19,149 bases of DNA, taken from Psychrobacter sp. (GTDB lineage Bacteria > Pseudomonadota > Gammaproteobacteria > Pseudomonadales > Moraxellaceae). Of this stretch, positions 1 through 7,788 are shown piece after piece; position 1 is the stretch's first letter; each line of letters opens with the position of its first letter. Made by a program: the position numbers and the translations under genes. The notes beneath the pieces are model-generated. The model saw nothing but the letters and a program-made list of their open reading frames with translations. It searched no databases and was not told the DNA's origin. The stretch is taken from the NCBI GenBank assembly GCA_029264635.1, contig JARIAA010000202.1:1-19149 (forward strand), in the 5' to 3' direction.

Positions 1-56
1 GTATCTTGATATAAAAAATCATACATCGACACACGTGTCGGTGAAATAGTCGTCAT
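1..56 (-). CDS. Possible 5' end of a leftward gene, cut by the window edge
   Basis: On the minus strand an ATG at 56-54 opens a frame that runs to the window edge without a stop (18 full codons, beginning MTTISPTRVSMYDFLYQD). A weak promoter-like pair lies upstream on the same strand: TTGTGT at 115-110 and TAATAT at 92-87, with a 17-base spacer. That would give a short leader of about 25 bases. There is no convincing Shine-Dalgarno sequence directly before the ATG, and an in-frame stop sits three codons upstream, so the gene cannot extend further upstream. I do not recognise the peptide. It could also be chance coding. Confidence 0.35.
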   Translation of the reverse strand, partial: MTTISPTRVSMYDFLYQD

Positions 57-203
57 AATCTGCTAGCATTCAAAAAGTGTGCTCCTATATTACGGTGCCA
101 AAAGCCTTGACACAATCCCTTAATAATAGAAAAGCGCAATCATTTTGCTCAAAACGCAGTCGATAATAATAATTGTTGTATTTATGCCAGCTGGAAAAAC
201 TCC

Positions 204-719
204 ATGACAAATAATGAAAAACCTGATGTGCAGTTGTTAATTAACCTTGAACAGCAAATCTTAACACTGTATCAGCAAGATAAAAAAATAGCTCAATATA
301 CAGTATCTACGGCTAAGAACGGCATAGGCAGTCAGCAAGATAGTGGTTGTACGCCACTTGGCAAGCATATTATTGCCGAAAAAATAGGAGGTAGTGCGCC
401 TATCAACGCGGTATTCATTGGACGCGTGCCTACAGGAGAGATATACAGCACGAGCCTTGGTATGCAGTACCCTGAGCGCGACTGGATATTAAGCCGTATT
501 CTATGGCTAAGCGGTCTTGAGGAAGGCATTAATAAAGGCAGTAATAACCAAGGCGGCTGCGATACTTATGAGCGCTACATTTATATTCACGGGACGCCAG
601 ACAGCGAACCGATGGGTATACCATGCTCTCATGGCTGCATTCGTATGCGCAGTCAAGATGTTATTGAGCTATTTGAGCAAGTAGATAAAGGTGCTGCGGT
701 CACCATCGTAGCAAGTTGA
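204..719 (+). CDS. YkuD-fold L,D-transpeptidase family protein, probably cytoplasmic
   Basis: This 171-residue protein carries the YkuD catalytic signature: His129 in an HGTPD segment, then SHGCIRM with the nucleophile Cys145. In this family the cysteine attacks the meso-diaminopimelate-D-Ala bond of peptidoglycan tetrapeptides, either to form a 3-3 cross-link or to release D-Ala. The N-terminus is polar, with no signal peptide, lipobox or membrane helix, and there is no LysM or other wall-binding domain. Periplasmic transpeptidases normally have a signal sequence. The closer functional analogy is therefore ElsL of Acinetobacter, a cytoplasmic YkuD-type L,D-carboxypeptidase in murein recycling. 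That role is inferred. The ATG at 204 has only a weak GGA upstream, but no better in-frame start is visible. The gene stands alone and converges on the CYTH-CHAD gene. Confidence 0.85.
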   Translation: MTNNEKPDVQLLINLEQQILTLYQQDKKIAQYTVSTAKNGIGSQQDSGCTPLGKHIIAEKIGGSAPINAVFIGRVPTGEIYSTSLGMQYPERDWILSRILWLSGLEEGINKGSNNQGGCDTYERYIYIHGTPDSEPMGIPCSHGCIRMRSQDVIELFEQVDKGAAVTIVAS

Positions 720-790
720 GTATGCAGGTTATGAAAAGTGAGTAACAATGTAGCAGCAGCAAACAAAAGAAAACGATCGCAAAAGCAAGA

Positions 791-822
791 AAAGACAGCT
801 TATGTCAATAGCTGCCTCTTTA
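791..822 (+). terminator. Weak hairpin between the convergent YkuD and CYTH genes
   Basis: CAGCT (796-800) pairs with AGCTG (810-814). After a two-base bulge, AAAGA (791-795) pairs with TCTTT (817-821). The stem is short and the following T run is poor. It lies between two convergent genes, where a terminator would be expected, but the call is weak. Confidence 0.3.
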
Positions 823-860
823 AATGAATGATTACATCAAGATTATAGGCACCATTTTTA

Positions 861-2405
861 TTACCAAAAAGTGGAGCAAGATTGCAGCTTGCTTAACTGT
901 TTTTTGGTACGTTTATCAGCCGTTATTAAAGACGCGCTCAACCAGCCAGCGCCATACCATGCATTAGTATCAGTAAGCGCTTTATTTTGGTAGCACTGCT
1001 GGTAATAGGCAGTATTGAGTTGTTGGTCTAAGGCCGCTTGCGCTTTTTTAATCCGTTTTAGCCAGCGTTTGGTTTTCTTTTTAGATTCTTTTTTATTGAA
1101 TAAGGGTGCCGAAAATTCACTAACGTAGCAAAAGTCCTTTAGATGATTGAGCAATTTGTATTTTGCTTGGCATTCATCAGCGGCGTCTGCCTCGTCAAAG
1201 TCTTGCTCGATTCTCAGAAGCTTTGTATGCTGCTTAGAGAGTATCTTTATAACCTTATCCACGGCAAGCTTGTCTGCTTGCGGCTCAAGGCTAGGGTCGC
1301 TCATGGTAAAAGCGATTAGCTCAAGTAAGGTTAACTGAAAGTCATGGGCTCCTATGACATCGATAGGGGTAATGCTGATAGCATTAACGTCTGCTGTCCA
1401 ATCAACTACTGGCGCGCCGCTCTTTTGTAGCTCAAACTCTATATGTAAGGCAAGATAAGCAAGTGTACGATAGTCGCTAAGTAAAGTGGCCGTTTGTTTG
1501 AGTATAAGTAGCCAGTCAGGGTTAATCTCATCAGAGAAGCTAGCAAATACCTTTAATACGGTATTTATGCGTTGAAGACCAAGCAGTAGTTGCAAAACGT
1601 GCTCGTCATTTTGACTACCAGCTACGACAGCGCTGCTGTTTGGTAGTATTTGTAATAAGCAATTATGCACGGCTGCGCGTATAAAGGTAGGTATACTGCT
1701 GTTTTTATGGATGTCGATCTGACTGATATCAGCACTCACCGCTGGACTATAACGCTGACCTTTTATGAGTAGGCCACCGCGTTCAGCTTTGGTCACGGTA
1801 GACAGGCACAGCTTATAGCGCTTACACCATATCTTAGCCGTCGCAAATAAAAAATCTACCTCTCCTGATAGTAGCTCAAACTCAATTTCTTGAATAGGGT
1901 TTCGTTGAGTAGGATCATTACCATGAATAACCTCTCCAAGATCATATGCCATCTCAATACGGCTTGTATCTTCATCGTTACTATCTTCTACTAACAAGCG
2001 CGTGGTGCGCTGTATATCAGTAACGTACTGCCGTGTCAGTTTTTTTGCCAATTTTTTGAGCTTAAAATGGGTTAATGCTGAAGCAATAGTAGTGTTTTTA
2101 TAAATGGTCAAATCAGGCATCAACGTGTTGGTATCGAGCATGGCTTGTACCTGCTCACTGTCTAATATGGCATTGTGCTCTAGACGCGCTGCAATACCAT
2201 CGCCTCCCGCCTTGATTGTCTGTACCCAAGTATCGCCTTCTTGACGAATACGAAGGCCAATACCAGCCTGTGCAAGTTGCTGCTCTGTGGTATCGTAATA
2301 GTGCGCGGCCATCTGAATCTCTTGAGAGGATTTGACCTTTACCTGACGCAATAGGCTTTTTATCCTCGATTCTGGTACTAGAAATTTTAGCTCTATCTCT
2401 TGCAT
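861..2405 (-). CDS. CYTH-CHAD domain protein, inorganic triphosphatase (YgiF-like)
   Basis: The protein has 514 residues from the chosen start. The N-terminal CYTH domain (about residues 1-200) begins with the ExExK metal/phosphate signature (E3, E5, K7). It continues with a YYDT segment, LRIRQ, TIK, an R-x-E motif and EIEFEL, which are the charged strands lining the triphosphate tunnel. The C-terminal half, from about residue 235, is a helical CHAD-like domain rich in Lys and His, with a segment (AAVHNCLLQ) resembling the conserved CHAD start. E. coli YgiF, with this architecture, hydrolyses inorganic triphosphate, and CHAD domains are linked to polyphosphate binding. The activity here is inferred. 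An upstream in-frame TTG (2417-2415) is possible, but the ATG at 2405 has GAGAG at a suitable distance and starts directly at the signature. It is longer than YgiF (433 residues), mostly in the CHAD half. Confidence 0.85.
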   Translation of the reverse strand: MQEIELKFLVPESRIKSLLRQVKVKSSQEIQMAAHYYDTTEQQLAQAGIGLRIRQEGDTWVQTIKAGGDGIAARLEHNAILDSEQVQAMLDTNTLMPDLTIYKNTTIASALTHFKLKKLAKKLTRQYVTDIQRTTRLLVEDSNDEDTSRIEMAYDLGEVIHGNDPTQRNPIQEIEFELLSGEVDFLFATAKIWCKRYKLCLSTVTKAERGGLLIKGQRYSPAVSADISQIDIHKNSSIPTFIRAAVHNCLLQILPNSSAVVAGSQNDEHVLQLLLGLQRINTVLKVFASFSDEINPDWLLILKQTATLLSDYRTLAYLALHIEFELQKSGAPVVDWTADVNAISITPIDVIGAHDFQLTLLELIAFTMSDPSLEPQADKLAVDKVIKILSKQHTKLLRIEQDFDEADAADECQAKYKLLNHLKDFCYVSEFSAPLFNKKESKKKTKRWLKRIKKAQAALDQQLNTAYYQQCYQNKALTDTNAWYGAGWLSASLITADKRTKKQLSKLQSCSTFW

Positions 2406-2471
2406 GATGGCTCTCAATAATTCCGACTGATTACTATTAGTCTATCATTCTATACTTATTTTAGCCGCAAT

Positions 2472-2501
2472 AAAAAAACCGCCCTATATAATATAGGGCG
2501 G
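2472..2501 (-). terminator. Rho-independent terminator of aceA
   Basis: A perfect 10-bp stem (CCGCCCTATA at 2479-2488 with TATAGGGCGG at 2492-2501) encloses a 3-base loop. Read leftward it is followed by a run of seven T (2478-2472). It begins 34 bases after the aceA stop codon. Confidence 0.9.
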
Positions 2502-2535
2502 CTTTGTATTTACATCATTATCAACAGTGTAAGGT

Positions 2536-4125
2536 TTAGCCAAACTGGTTCATCGTGTTTTTACCACCGCCAGCTTTCAGTGCGTTGTCACCCGAGAAAA
2601 TCTCTTTGTGATCATCACCAAGATCTGATCCTGCCATGGCTTGGTGCTTAACACAAGCGATGCCTTCACGAATCTCTTTACGTTGTACGCCAGCGGCATA
2701 AGCAAGCATACCTTCTTCACCGAAATAGCCTTTAGCAAGCTCATGCACGCTAAGTGCTGTCGTATGGTAAGTCGGTAGCGTGATTAGATGATGGAATACA
2801 CCCGCTTCACGTGCGGCATCTTTTTGGAAGTTCTTAGCTGCTTCATCAGCGGCTGCGTCAAGCTCAGTGCCGTCATAATGAGCGCTCATCAAGTCATCTT
2901 TATTGTATTTAGAGATGTCTTTGCCTTCTTCTTCCCACTGGGCGATTACTTGCTTACGGAAGTTAAGCGTCCAGTTGAATGATGGGCTGTTGTTATAAAC
3001 AAGCTTCGCTTTAGGCTGCTGCTCTTTAATGCGATCAACCATCATTTTGATGTGTTCTACGTTTGGCGTAGGTGTTTCAATCCATAGTAGATCGGCACCG
3101 TTTTCCAGAGCAGTAACACAGTCAAGTACCACACGGTCAATGTTCGTATCTTCACGGAACTGATATAGACCGTTTGGCAAGCGCACTGGACGCACTAGTT
3201 TGCCATTGTGCTTAAGCAAGCTGTCATTTTCTTGTGCATTTTCAAGCGTAACTTCTTCCATTTCGATAAAATCGATGTATTTAGAAGCAAGATCGCCTGG
3301 CTCGTTTGATACTGGGATTTTTTGTGTCAGTGATGCGCCCTCAGAGTCTGTACGAGCAACAATAACACCATCTTCGACACCAAGCTCTAAGAATGCATAA
3401 CGCAGCGCATTAAGCTTAGAGATGAAGTCTTCGTGCGGTACCGTGACTTTACCAGCTTGGTGACCACATTGTTTTGCGTCAGATACTTGGTTTTCGATTT
3501 GTAGTGCACAAGCACCCGCTTCGATGATCTGTTTCGCTAGTAGATACGTCGCCTCTTCGTTACCAAAGCCTGCATCAATATCAGCAATGATGGGTACAAC
3601 GTGTGAATCAAAGTTTTCTATTTTCTCTAAGATAGCAGAAGTATCTTGGCCTGCTTCTTCAGCCGCGTTTAGCTCACGGAAGTAATCATTGAGTACTTTT
3701 GCATCCGCTTGACGCAAAAAGGTATAGATTTCTTCAACTAGCTTAGGCACTGAGGTTTTTTCGTGCATAGATTGGTCAGGAAGCGGACCAAACTCAGAGC
3801 GAAGAGCTGCAACCATCCAACCTGAGAGGTAGATGTAAGTTTTAGACGTGGTGCCAAAGTATTTTTTCTTAGCGTACATAGTTTGCTGAGCAACAAAACC
3901 ATGCCATGCACCTAGAGACTGCGTATACTGTGAGGTATCATTGTCATACTCTTCCATATCTTGACGCATGATTTTTGCAGTATATTTTGCGATATCTAAA
4001 CCCGTTTTAAAACGGTTTTGCATCATCATACGTGCGGCATCAGTTTCGCTGATATTTTGCCAGTTACCATGCTTTTGCTTTAATTCACGTACTAAATCGA
4101 TCGCTGATTTATATGCAGTTGACAT
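2536..4125 (-). CDS. aceA: Isocitrate lyase
   Basis: This enzyme cleaves isocitrate to succinate and glyoxylate, the first step of the glyoxylate bypass needed for growth on acetate and fatty acids. The 529-residue protein belongs to the long isocitrate lyase group of Pseudomonas and Acinetobacter (E. coli AceA has 434). The active-site loop reads KQCGH (Lys218 to His222, catalytic Cys220), where enteric enzymes have KKCGH. Other visible hallmarks are the DIDAGFGN metal/substrate segment, the VPHEDF stretch, the ARTDSEGA segment and the YNNSPSFNW phosphate-binding segment. The ATG at 4125 has a strong AAGGAG at 4138-4133. No aceB or aceK is adjacent; the gene has its own terminator and stands divergent from a LysR-type regulator that could control it (inference). 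Confidence 0.97.
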   Translation of the reverse strand: MSTAYKSAIDLVRELKQKHGNWQNISETDAARMMMQNRFKTGLDIAKYTAKIMRQDMEEYDNDTSQYTQSLGAWHGFVAQQTMYAKKKYFGTTSKTYIYLSGWMVAALRSEFGPLPDQSMHEKTSVPKLVEEIYTFLRQADAKVLNDYFRELNAAEEAGQDTSAILEKIENFDSHVVPIIADIDAGFGNEEATYLLAKQIIEAGACALQIENQVSDAKQCGHQAGKVTVPHEDFISKLNALRYAFLELGVEDGVIVARTDSEGASLTQKIPVSNEPGDLASKYIDFIEMEEVTLENAQENDSLLKHNGKLVRPVRLPNGLYQFREDTNIDRVVLDCVTALENGADLLWIETPTPNVEHIKMMVDRIKEQQPKAKLVYNNSPSFNWTLNFRKQVIAQWEEEGKDISKYNKDDLMSAHYDGTELDAAADEAAKNFQKDAAREAGVFHHLITLPTYHTTALSVHELAKGYFGEEGMLAYAAGVQRKEIREGIACVKHQAMAGSDLGDDHKEIFSGDNALKAGGGKNTMNQFG

Positions 4126-4806
4126 CTATAGTCTCCTTGGTGGGGTGTAAGTCAATAAAGAAAAATGATTAAAATGAATGTGATATGTGTAAAAAGATGC
4201 TAGCAGAAGTAAAAATTTTAAATATGAGCCTTTTGCGTGAGCAGTCTCTACTAAACTATAAGAAAATGGTTGTAAAAGCAAACAAAACCTGTCGACTTGG
4301 TCAACTTTCATTTTTCAGAGTTAATTAGCTATTTTATAAGACTTGTCCGCGAGCTAAATTGTTCATTGCTCTAAAGCGTACAAAGAGTCGATTCAAAATT
4401 AAAGATGAATAAAAGCAAAAAATTAAGTTTGTTTAATAAGTTTTCTGTCCGTATTTCAGCATAAAAATGAGATAAAATATCATTTGTAGCCAGTCCATTA
4501 AAACACATGACGACAGTGCAGTATTTAAAAATAACTCGCTAGCGCTTGCTAAGCACTATAGCTAGGTTGTCTTAATTTATCTAGTTTATGATTGTTATCT
4601 TGGGTATTTTATAACGTTATAGTATATATAAAACAATGGTTTAGATGGGGTAGATTGAGTTATAATGAGCATATTCTACGTTGGTTTGGATAAAAATATA
4701 CGTAAATCATGCTGTTATAGGGTGTTTATATAAAACAATAGTATGAAAAATGCTAAGTTTGCTCATGCTTATGACGGCATTTATTCTACGGCAAAGAGAC
4801 ATAAAT
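4126..4806. promoter_or_regulatory. A+T-rich divergent regulatory region between aceA and the LysR gene
   Basis: This stretch of about 680 bases has no convincing gene. It holds the aceA Shine-Dalgarno (4138-4133, minus strand) and a consensus-like -10 hexamer TATAAT at 4661-4666 facing the LysR gene, with no good -35. It also holds a 12-base perfect palindrome TATAACGTTATA at 4610-4621 and a 13-base exact direct repeat (4625-4637 and 4727-4739). LysR-type proteins commonly bind such divergent regions, so operators for the adjacent regulator are likely here. Their exact positions are not established by the sequence. Confidence 0.55.
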
Positions 4807-5796
4807 ATGAATTTGCAGCGGGTTGATTTGAATTTATTGGTGCATTTAGATGTATTGTTACGAGAAAAAAACGTTACACGCGCAGCTGAGCAGTTAGGAA
4901 TTACGCAGCCTGCCATGAGTAATATCTTACGCCGTTTGCGTAAGCTATTTAATGATCCGCTATTGGTACGCTCATCAGAAGGTATGACACCCACTGAGCG
5001 CGCACTTGAGCTACAGCCACGCATTCGGGAGATACTTGCTGATCTGACCCAAGTACTTGAGCCGCGTACTGAGTTTCGGCCATATAGCACCTCTCGTGTC
5101 TTTCGCATCATGACCTCGGACTATGCTGAGGCGACTTTGGTGCCCAAATTGGTAAAAGCATTACGTTCTGAAGCGCCGAATGTTATTTTGGATTTTTTAA
5201 CACCCTCCGACGTCTCTTATCGCGATATGGAGCAAGGACGAGTTGATTTGGCCATCAACCGCTTTAACGAGATACCGCAAAGCTTTCATCAAGTCTTGGT
5301 CTGGCGGGATACCTTTAGCTGTTTGCTGTCCTCAGAAAGCCCTTATGCCAACCGCTTTAATCTAAAAAACTATCTAAAAGCGCAGCACGTTTGGGTGTCT
5401 AAAACGGGTATGGGCGTCGGTTTTGGAGTCAATCCAGAGAAGTCTGGTGGCCTTGGCTCTATTGATCAGGCTTTACAGCGTTTAGGCCAAAAACGGCAGA
5501 TTAGTGTCTTCACAAGACATTATCAGATGCCTGCTATGTTGGCTGCTAATAAAGATTTGATTGCGACCCTACCGACACGCGTCGCACGGATGCAGGCTAA
5601 TAATGACAGTATTATCATGAAAGAGCCGCCGTTTTTTATCCCTGAATTTGAGCTGACCATGGCATGGTCGCCGTTACTACAGCATCATCCAGCGCACCGT
5701 TGGTTACGGCAACTTATCATGCATGTCGCGCGGCAGGTAGTTGCTGATGAAGAACATCAAGAGCAAGAAATACCAACAATTACTCATCTGTTTTAG
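4807..5796 (+). CDS. LysR-type transcriptional regulator
   Basis: The 329-residue protein starts at an ATG preceded by AAAGAGA and begins MNLQRVDLNLL, the usual LysR opening. The winged helix-turn-helix spans about residues 5-65, with the recognition segment VTRAAEQLGITQPAMSN followed by LRKLFNDPLLVRS and MTPTERA. This DNL...FNDPLLVR pattern is typical of the NodD/NahR-like branch. A periplasmic-binding-type effector domain fills residues about 95-310. The open frame continues upstream to 4750, but those 19 codons are not LysR-like and are omitted. The gene is divergent from aceA and upstream of the aldehyde dehydrogenase, separated from the latter by a terminator. Autoregulation and control of aceA or the dehydrogenase are plausible. 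The effector is unknown. Confidence 0.93.
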   Translation: MNLQRVDLNLLVHLDVLLREKNVTRAAEQLGITQPAMSNILRRLRKLFNDPLLVRSSEGMTPTERALELQPRIREILADLTQVLEPRTEFRPYSTSRVFRIMTSDYAEATLVPKLVKALRSEAPNVILDFLTPSDVSYRDMEQGRVDLAINRFNEIPQSFHQVLVWRDTFSCLLSSESPYANRFNLKNYLKAQHVWVSKTGMGVGFGVNPEKSGGLGSIDQALQRLGQKRQISVFTRHYQMPAMLAANKDLIATLPTRVARMQANNDSIIMKEPPFFIPEFELTMAWSPLLQHHPAHRWLRQLIMHVARQVVADEEHQEQEIPTITHLF

Positions 5797-5879
5797 GATA
5801 ATCATTATTTAGATATCTTGTATCTCTTGGGCATTCAACTCATTTTAAATTACTGACACATCCTTTGAAGTTTAATGAT

Positions 5880-5910
5880 AAAGCCAGCTTTTGCGCTGGC
5901 TTTATTTCTA
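5880..5910 (+). terminator. Rho-independent terminator after the LysR gene
   Basis: A perfect 9-bp stem (AAAGCCAGC at 5880-5888 with GCTGGCTTT at 5895-5903) encloses a 6-base loop and is followed by a T-rich tail. It separates the regulator from the aldehyde dehydrogenase transcript. Confidence 0.85.
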
Positions 5911-6225
5911 TGATAGCAATATCAGTTAAGAAATTCTTAATGAAACAGCCACACTCTTAACATCTTAAGCACATTTCTTTATATCTTGTAAAACTATAAG
6001 CCAAGCATTTTGTTATGATAGTGACTCATCGAAAGGCCAGATAGAATATGTTGATGATAATAAATGAGATACTTATAGCAATTAAATAGATCACTGTTTA
6101 GTTTACTATTGAGTCTTAGATGAACCATTAACAGAAGACAAATTCTTAAAATAATAATCAAAAAATTATAATCATCGTTTTAGGGATTTGCCAACTAACT
6201 CGTCAAATAAATAAGGATAATAATC
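5911..6225 (+). promoter_or_regulatory. Upstream region of the aldehyde dehydrogenase
   Basis: This A+T-rich stretch has no gene. A perfect -10 hexamer TATAAT lies at 6167-6172, with a poor -35 (TTCTTA at 6143-6148, 18-base spacer). This predicts a start near 6179 and a leader of about 45 bases. AAGGA at 6213-6217 is a good Shine-Dalgarno for the ATG at 6226. An inverted repeat TTAAGAA-A-TTCTTAA (5926-5940) and a second copy of AAATTCTTAA (6140-6149), the latter overlapping the -35 position, may be operator sites. Confidence 0.5.
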
Positions 6226-7542
6226 ATGGCAGATATTACTACTGTAAACCCATCAACGGGTGAAGATATCAAAGACTATACTTATATGAGCGCTGATGAA
6301 GTCAATAAAATTATTGACGCCTCTCATAAAGCTTTTTCAAAATGGCGTTTAGTAAGTGCTGATGAGCGTGCCAAAGTAATTAACTCGATTGGCGACACAC
6401 TCATGAAGTATAAAGAAGAACTGGCAACATTGATGACGCAGGAGCGCGGTAAAACGCTTGAGGCTAGTTTAGGTGAAGTTGATTTATGTAAGGCTATTTG
6501 TGATTTTACTGCTAGCGAAGGCGTTGCAGCACTGGCTGACGACGAACGTGATATTGAAGGCCTTAAACAGGGTTTGATCAGCTATGATCCTATCGGTATC
6601 ATTTATGGTATTCAGCCGTGGAACTTTCCCGCTTATCAAGTATTCCGCTATACCATTGCCAACTTAATGGCAGGTAATAGTATTTTACTTAAGCATGCCT
6701 CTAACGTAACAGGATCAGGTCTTTTGATTGAGAAAATCATGCATGAGTCTGATCTGCCAAATGACTTATTTCGTACCTTGATTATTGGTCATGATCAATC
6801 CGAAAAGGTTATTCAGCACGATAAAGTACGCGGTGTCACCCTAACAGGTAGTGATGTAGCTGGTAGAGTGGTAGCCCAGCAAGCCGCTAAAGTGCTCAAA
6901 AAGACAGTGATGGAGCTTGGGTCTAACGATGCCTTCATCGTCTTAGAAGATGCAGATTTAGACTTAGCAGCGGCAACTTGTGCCCATGCACGTTTATATA
7001 ATAACGGTGAGACGTGTATCGCTGCCAAACGCTTTGTTGTTGTAGATAGCGTTTATGATAAATTCCGTGACTTAGTGATTGAGAAATTCAACAGCTATAA
7101 AGTGGGCGATCCAATGGATAAGTCGACCGATGTAGGTCCACTATCTAGTAGTAAACAGCGTGATGAGCTGCATAAGCAAGTACAAGAGAGCGTGAGTAAA
7201 GGCGCCACTATTACAATCGGTGGTGAAGTACCTGATCAGCCTGGCGCGTTTTATCCACCAACGATTTTAGAAAATATTAAACCAGATCAGCCTGCTTATA
7301 AAGATGAGTTATTTGGTCCAGTAGCTTCGCTTATTCGTGCCAAAGACCAAGACGATGCGTTCCGTATTGCTAACGATAGTCGTTATGGACTAGGCGGCGC
7401 TATCTTCTCAAAAGATGAAGAAAAAGCGATTAAGTTAGCCCAGCAGCATTTTGACACAGGTATGGTCTATATCAATGGTTATGATTTAGTCAATCCAGGC
7501 CTACCATTTGGTGGTGTGAAAGATTCAGGCTATGGTCGTTAG
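6226..7542 (+). CDS. NAD(P)-dependent succinate-semialdehyde dehydrogenase, ended early by an in-frame amber codon
   Basis: This is an aldehyde dehydrogenase superfamily enzyme closest in character to E. coli Sad (YneI), which oxidises succinate semialdehyde to succinate. The Rossmann-side motif PWNFPAY contains Asn133, the general base is Glu230 in MELGSND, and the catalytic Cys264 lies in NGETCIAAKR. EXFGPV-type and PFGGVKDSGYGR motifs follow. The frame stops at TAG (7540-7542) straight after GYGR, where the family has Glu and then an oligomerisation tail. The same frame continues for 23 more codons with an expected tail (HGGFGIKEFVNIK...) to TAA at 7612-7614. With the amber codon read as sense, the product would be 462 residues, the length of Sad. 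The start has a clear AAGGA. The substrate is inferred from family resemblance. As written, the product lacks its C-terminal strand and may be unstable. Confidence 0.88.
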   Translation: MADITTVNPSTGEDIKDYTYMSADEVNKIIDASHKAFSKWRLVSADERAKVINSIGDTLMKYKEELATLMTQERGKTLEASLGEVDLCKAICDFTASEGVAALADDERDIEGLKQGLISYDPIGIIYGIQPWNFPAYQVFRYTIANLMAGNSILLKHASNVTGSGLLIEKIMHESDLPNDLFRTLIIGHDQSEKVIQHDKVRGVTLTGSDVAGRVVAQQAAKVLKKTVMELGSNDAFIVLEDADLDLAAATCAHARLYNNGETCIAAKRFVVVDSVYDKFRDLVIEKFNSYKVGDPMDKSTDVGPLSSSKQRDELHKQVQESVSKGATITIGGEVPDQPGAFYPPTILENIKPDQPAYKDELFGPVASLIRAKDQDDAFRIANDSRYGLGGAIFSKDEEKAIKLAQQHFDTGMVYINGYDLVNPGLPFGGVKDSGYGR

Positions 7543-7614
7543 CATGGTGGCTTTGGTATAAAAGAATTCGTTAACATTAAAGCTGTGCATGTGGTTGGTA
7601 AAAAACCAGCTTAA
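7543..7614 (+). pseudogene. Detached C-terminal tail of the aldehyde dehydrogenase
   Basis: Twenty-three sense codons and a TAA follow the amber codon in the same frame. They encode HGGFGIKEFVNIK and a short tail, which matches the conserved end of Sad/GabD-type enzymes (GREx-x-x-G-I-x-E-F-x-N-I-K). No start codon or ribosome site could express this alone. It is made only if the amber codon is suppressed or is not truly present in the genome. Confidence 0.85.
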
Positions 7615-7645
7615 CTTATCTATGTATTTCTAGATTACTAAAGTG

Positions 7646-7676
7646 CCCCGTTGCTAAGCAGCGGGGTATTTTTTTT
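7646..7676 (+). terminator. Rho-independent terminator after the aldehyde dehydrogenase
   Basis: CCCCGTTGC (7646-7654) pairs with GCAGCGGGG (7658-7666), with one G-U pair and a 3-base loop, and is followed by TATTTTTTTT. It lies 31 bases beyond the distal TAA at 7614. This fits the transcript once having ended after the full 462-codon gene. Confidence 0.9.
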
Positions 7677-7788
7677 GCTATAAATTAGCTATTATTTAAA
7701 CCTATAAAAAAGTCAAACCAGTCATGATTCTACTTTTTGGTAAATTTTATAAAATCGATAGCGACGTTGAAAGCTTAAAGATTAAAGC

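Noticed and set aside
27..40. Inverted repeat CGACAC-AC-GTGTCG
   Set aside because: It lies inside the likely start of a leftward gene, is short, and has no clear promoter beside it.
107..112. Perfect -35 hexamer TTGACA upstream of the YkuD gene
   Set aside because: No -10 hexamer lies at 16-18 bases, so it is not called as a promoter.
4126..4311. 61-codon leftward frame ending just before aceA
   Set aside because: It occupies the aceA leader, has no ribosome site and shows no recognisable domain. Its stop codon falls just before the aceA start by chance.
4707..5111. 134-codon frame on the minus strand
   Set aside because: It is antisense to the helix-turn-helix part of the LysR gene, with Arg/Ser-rich composition typical of a reverse-frame shadow.
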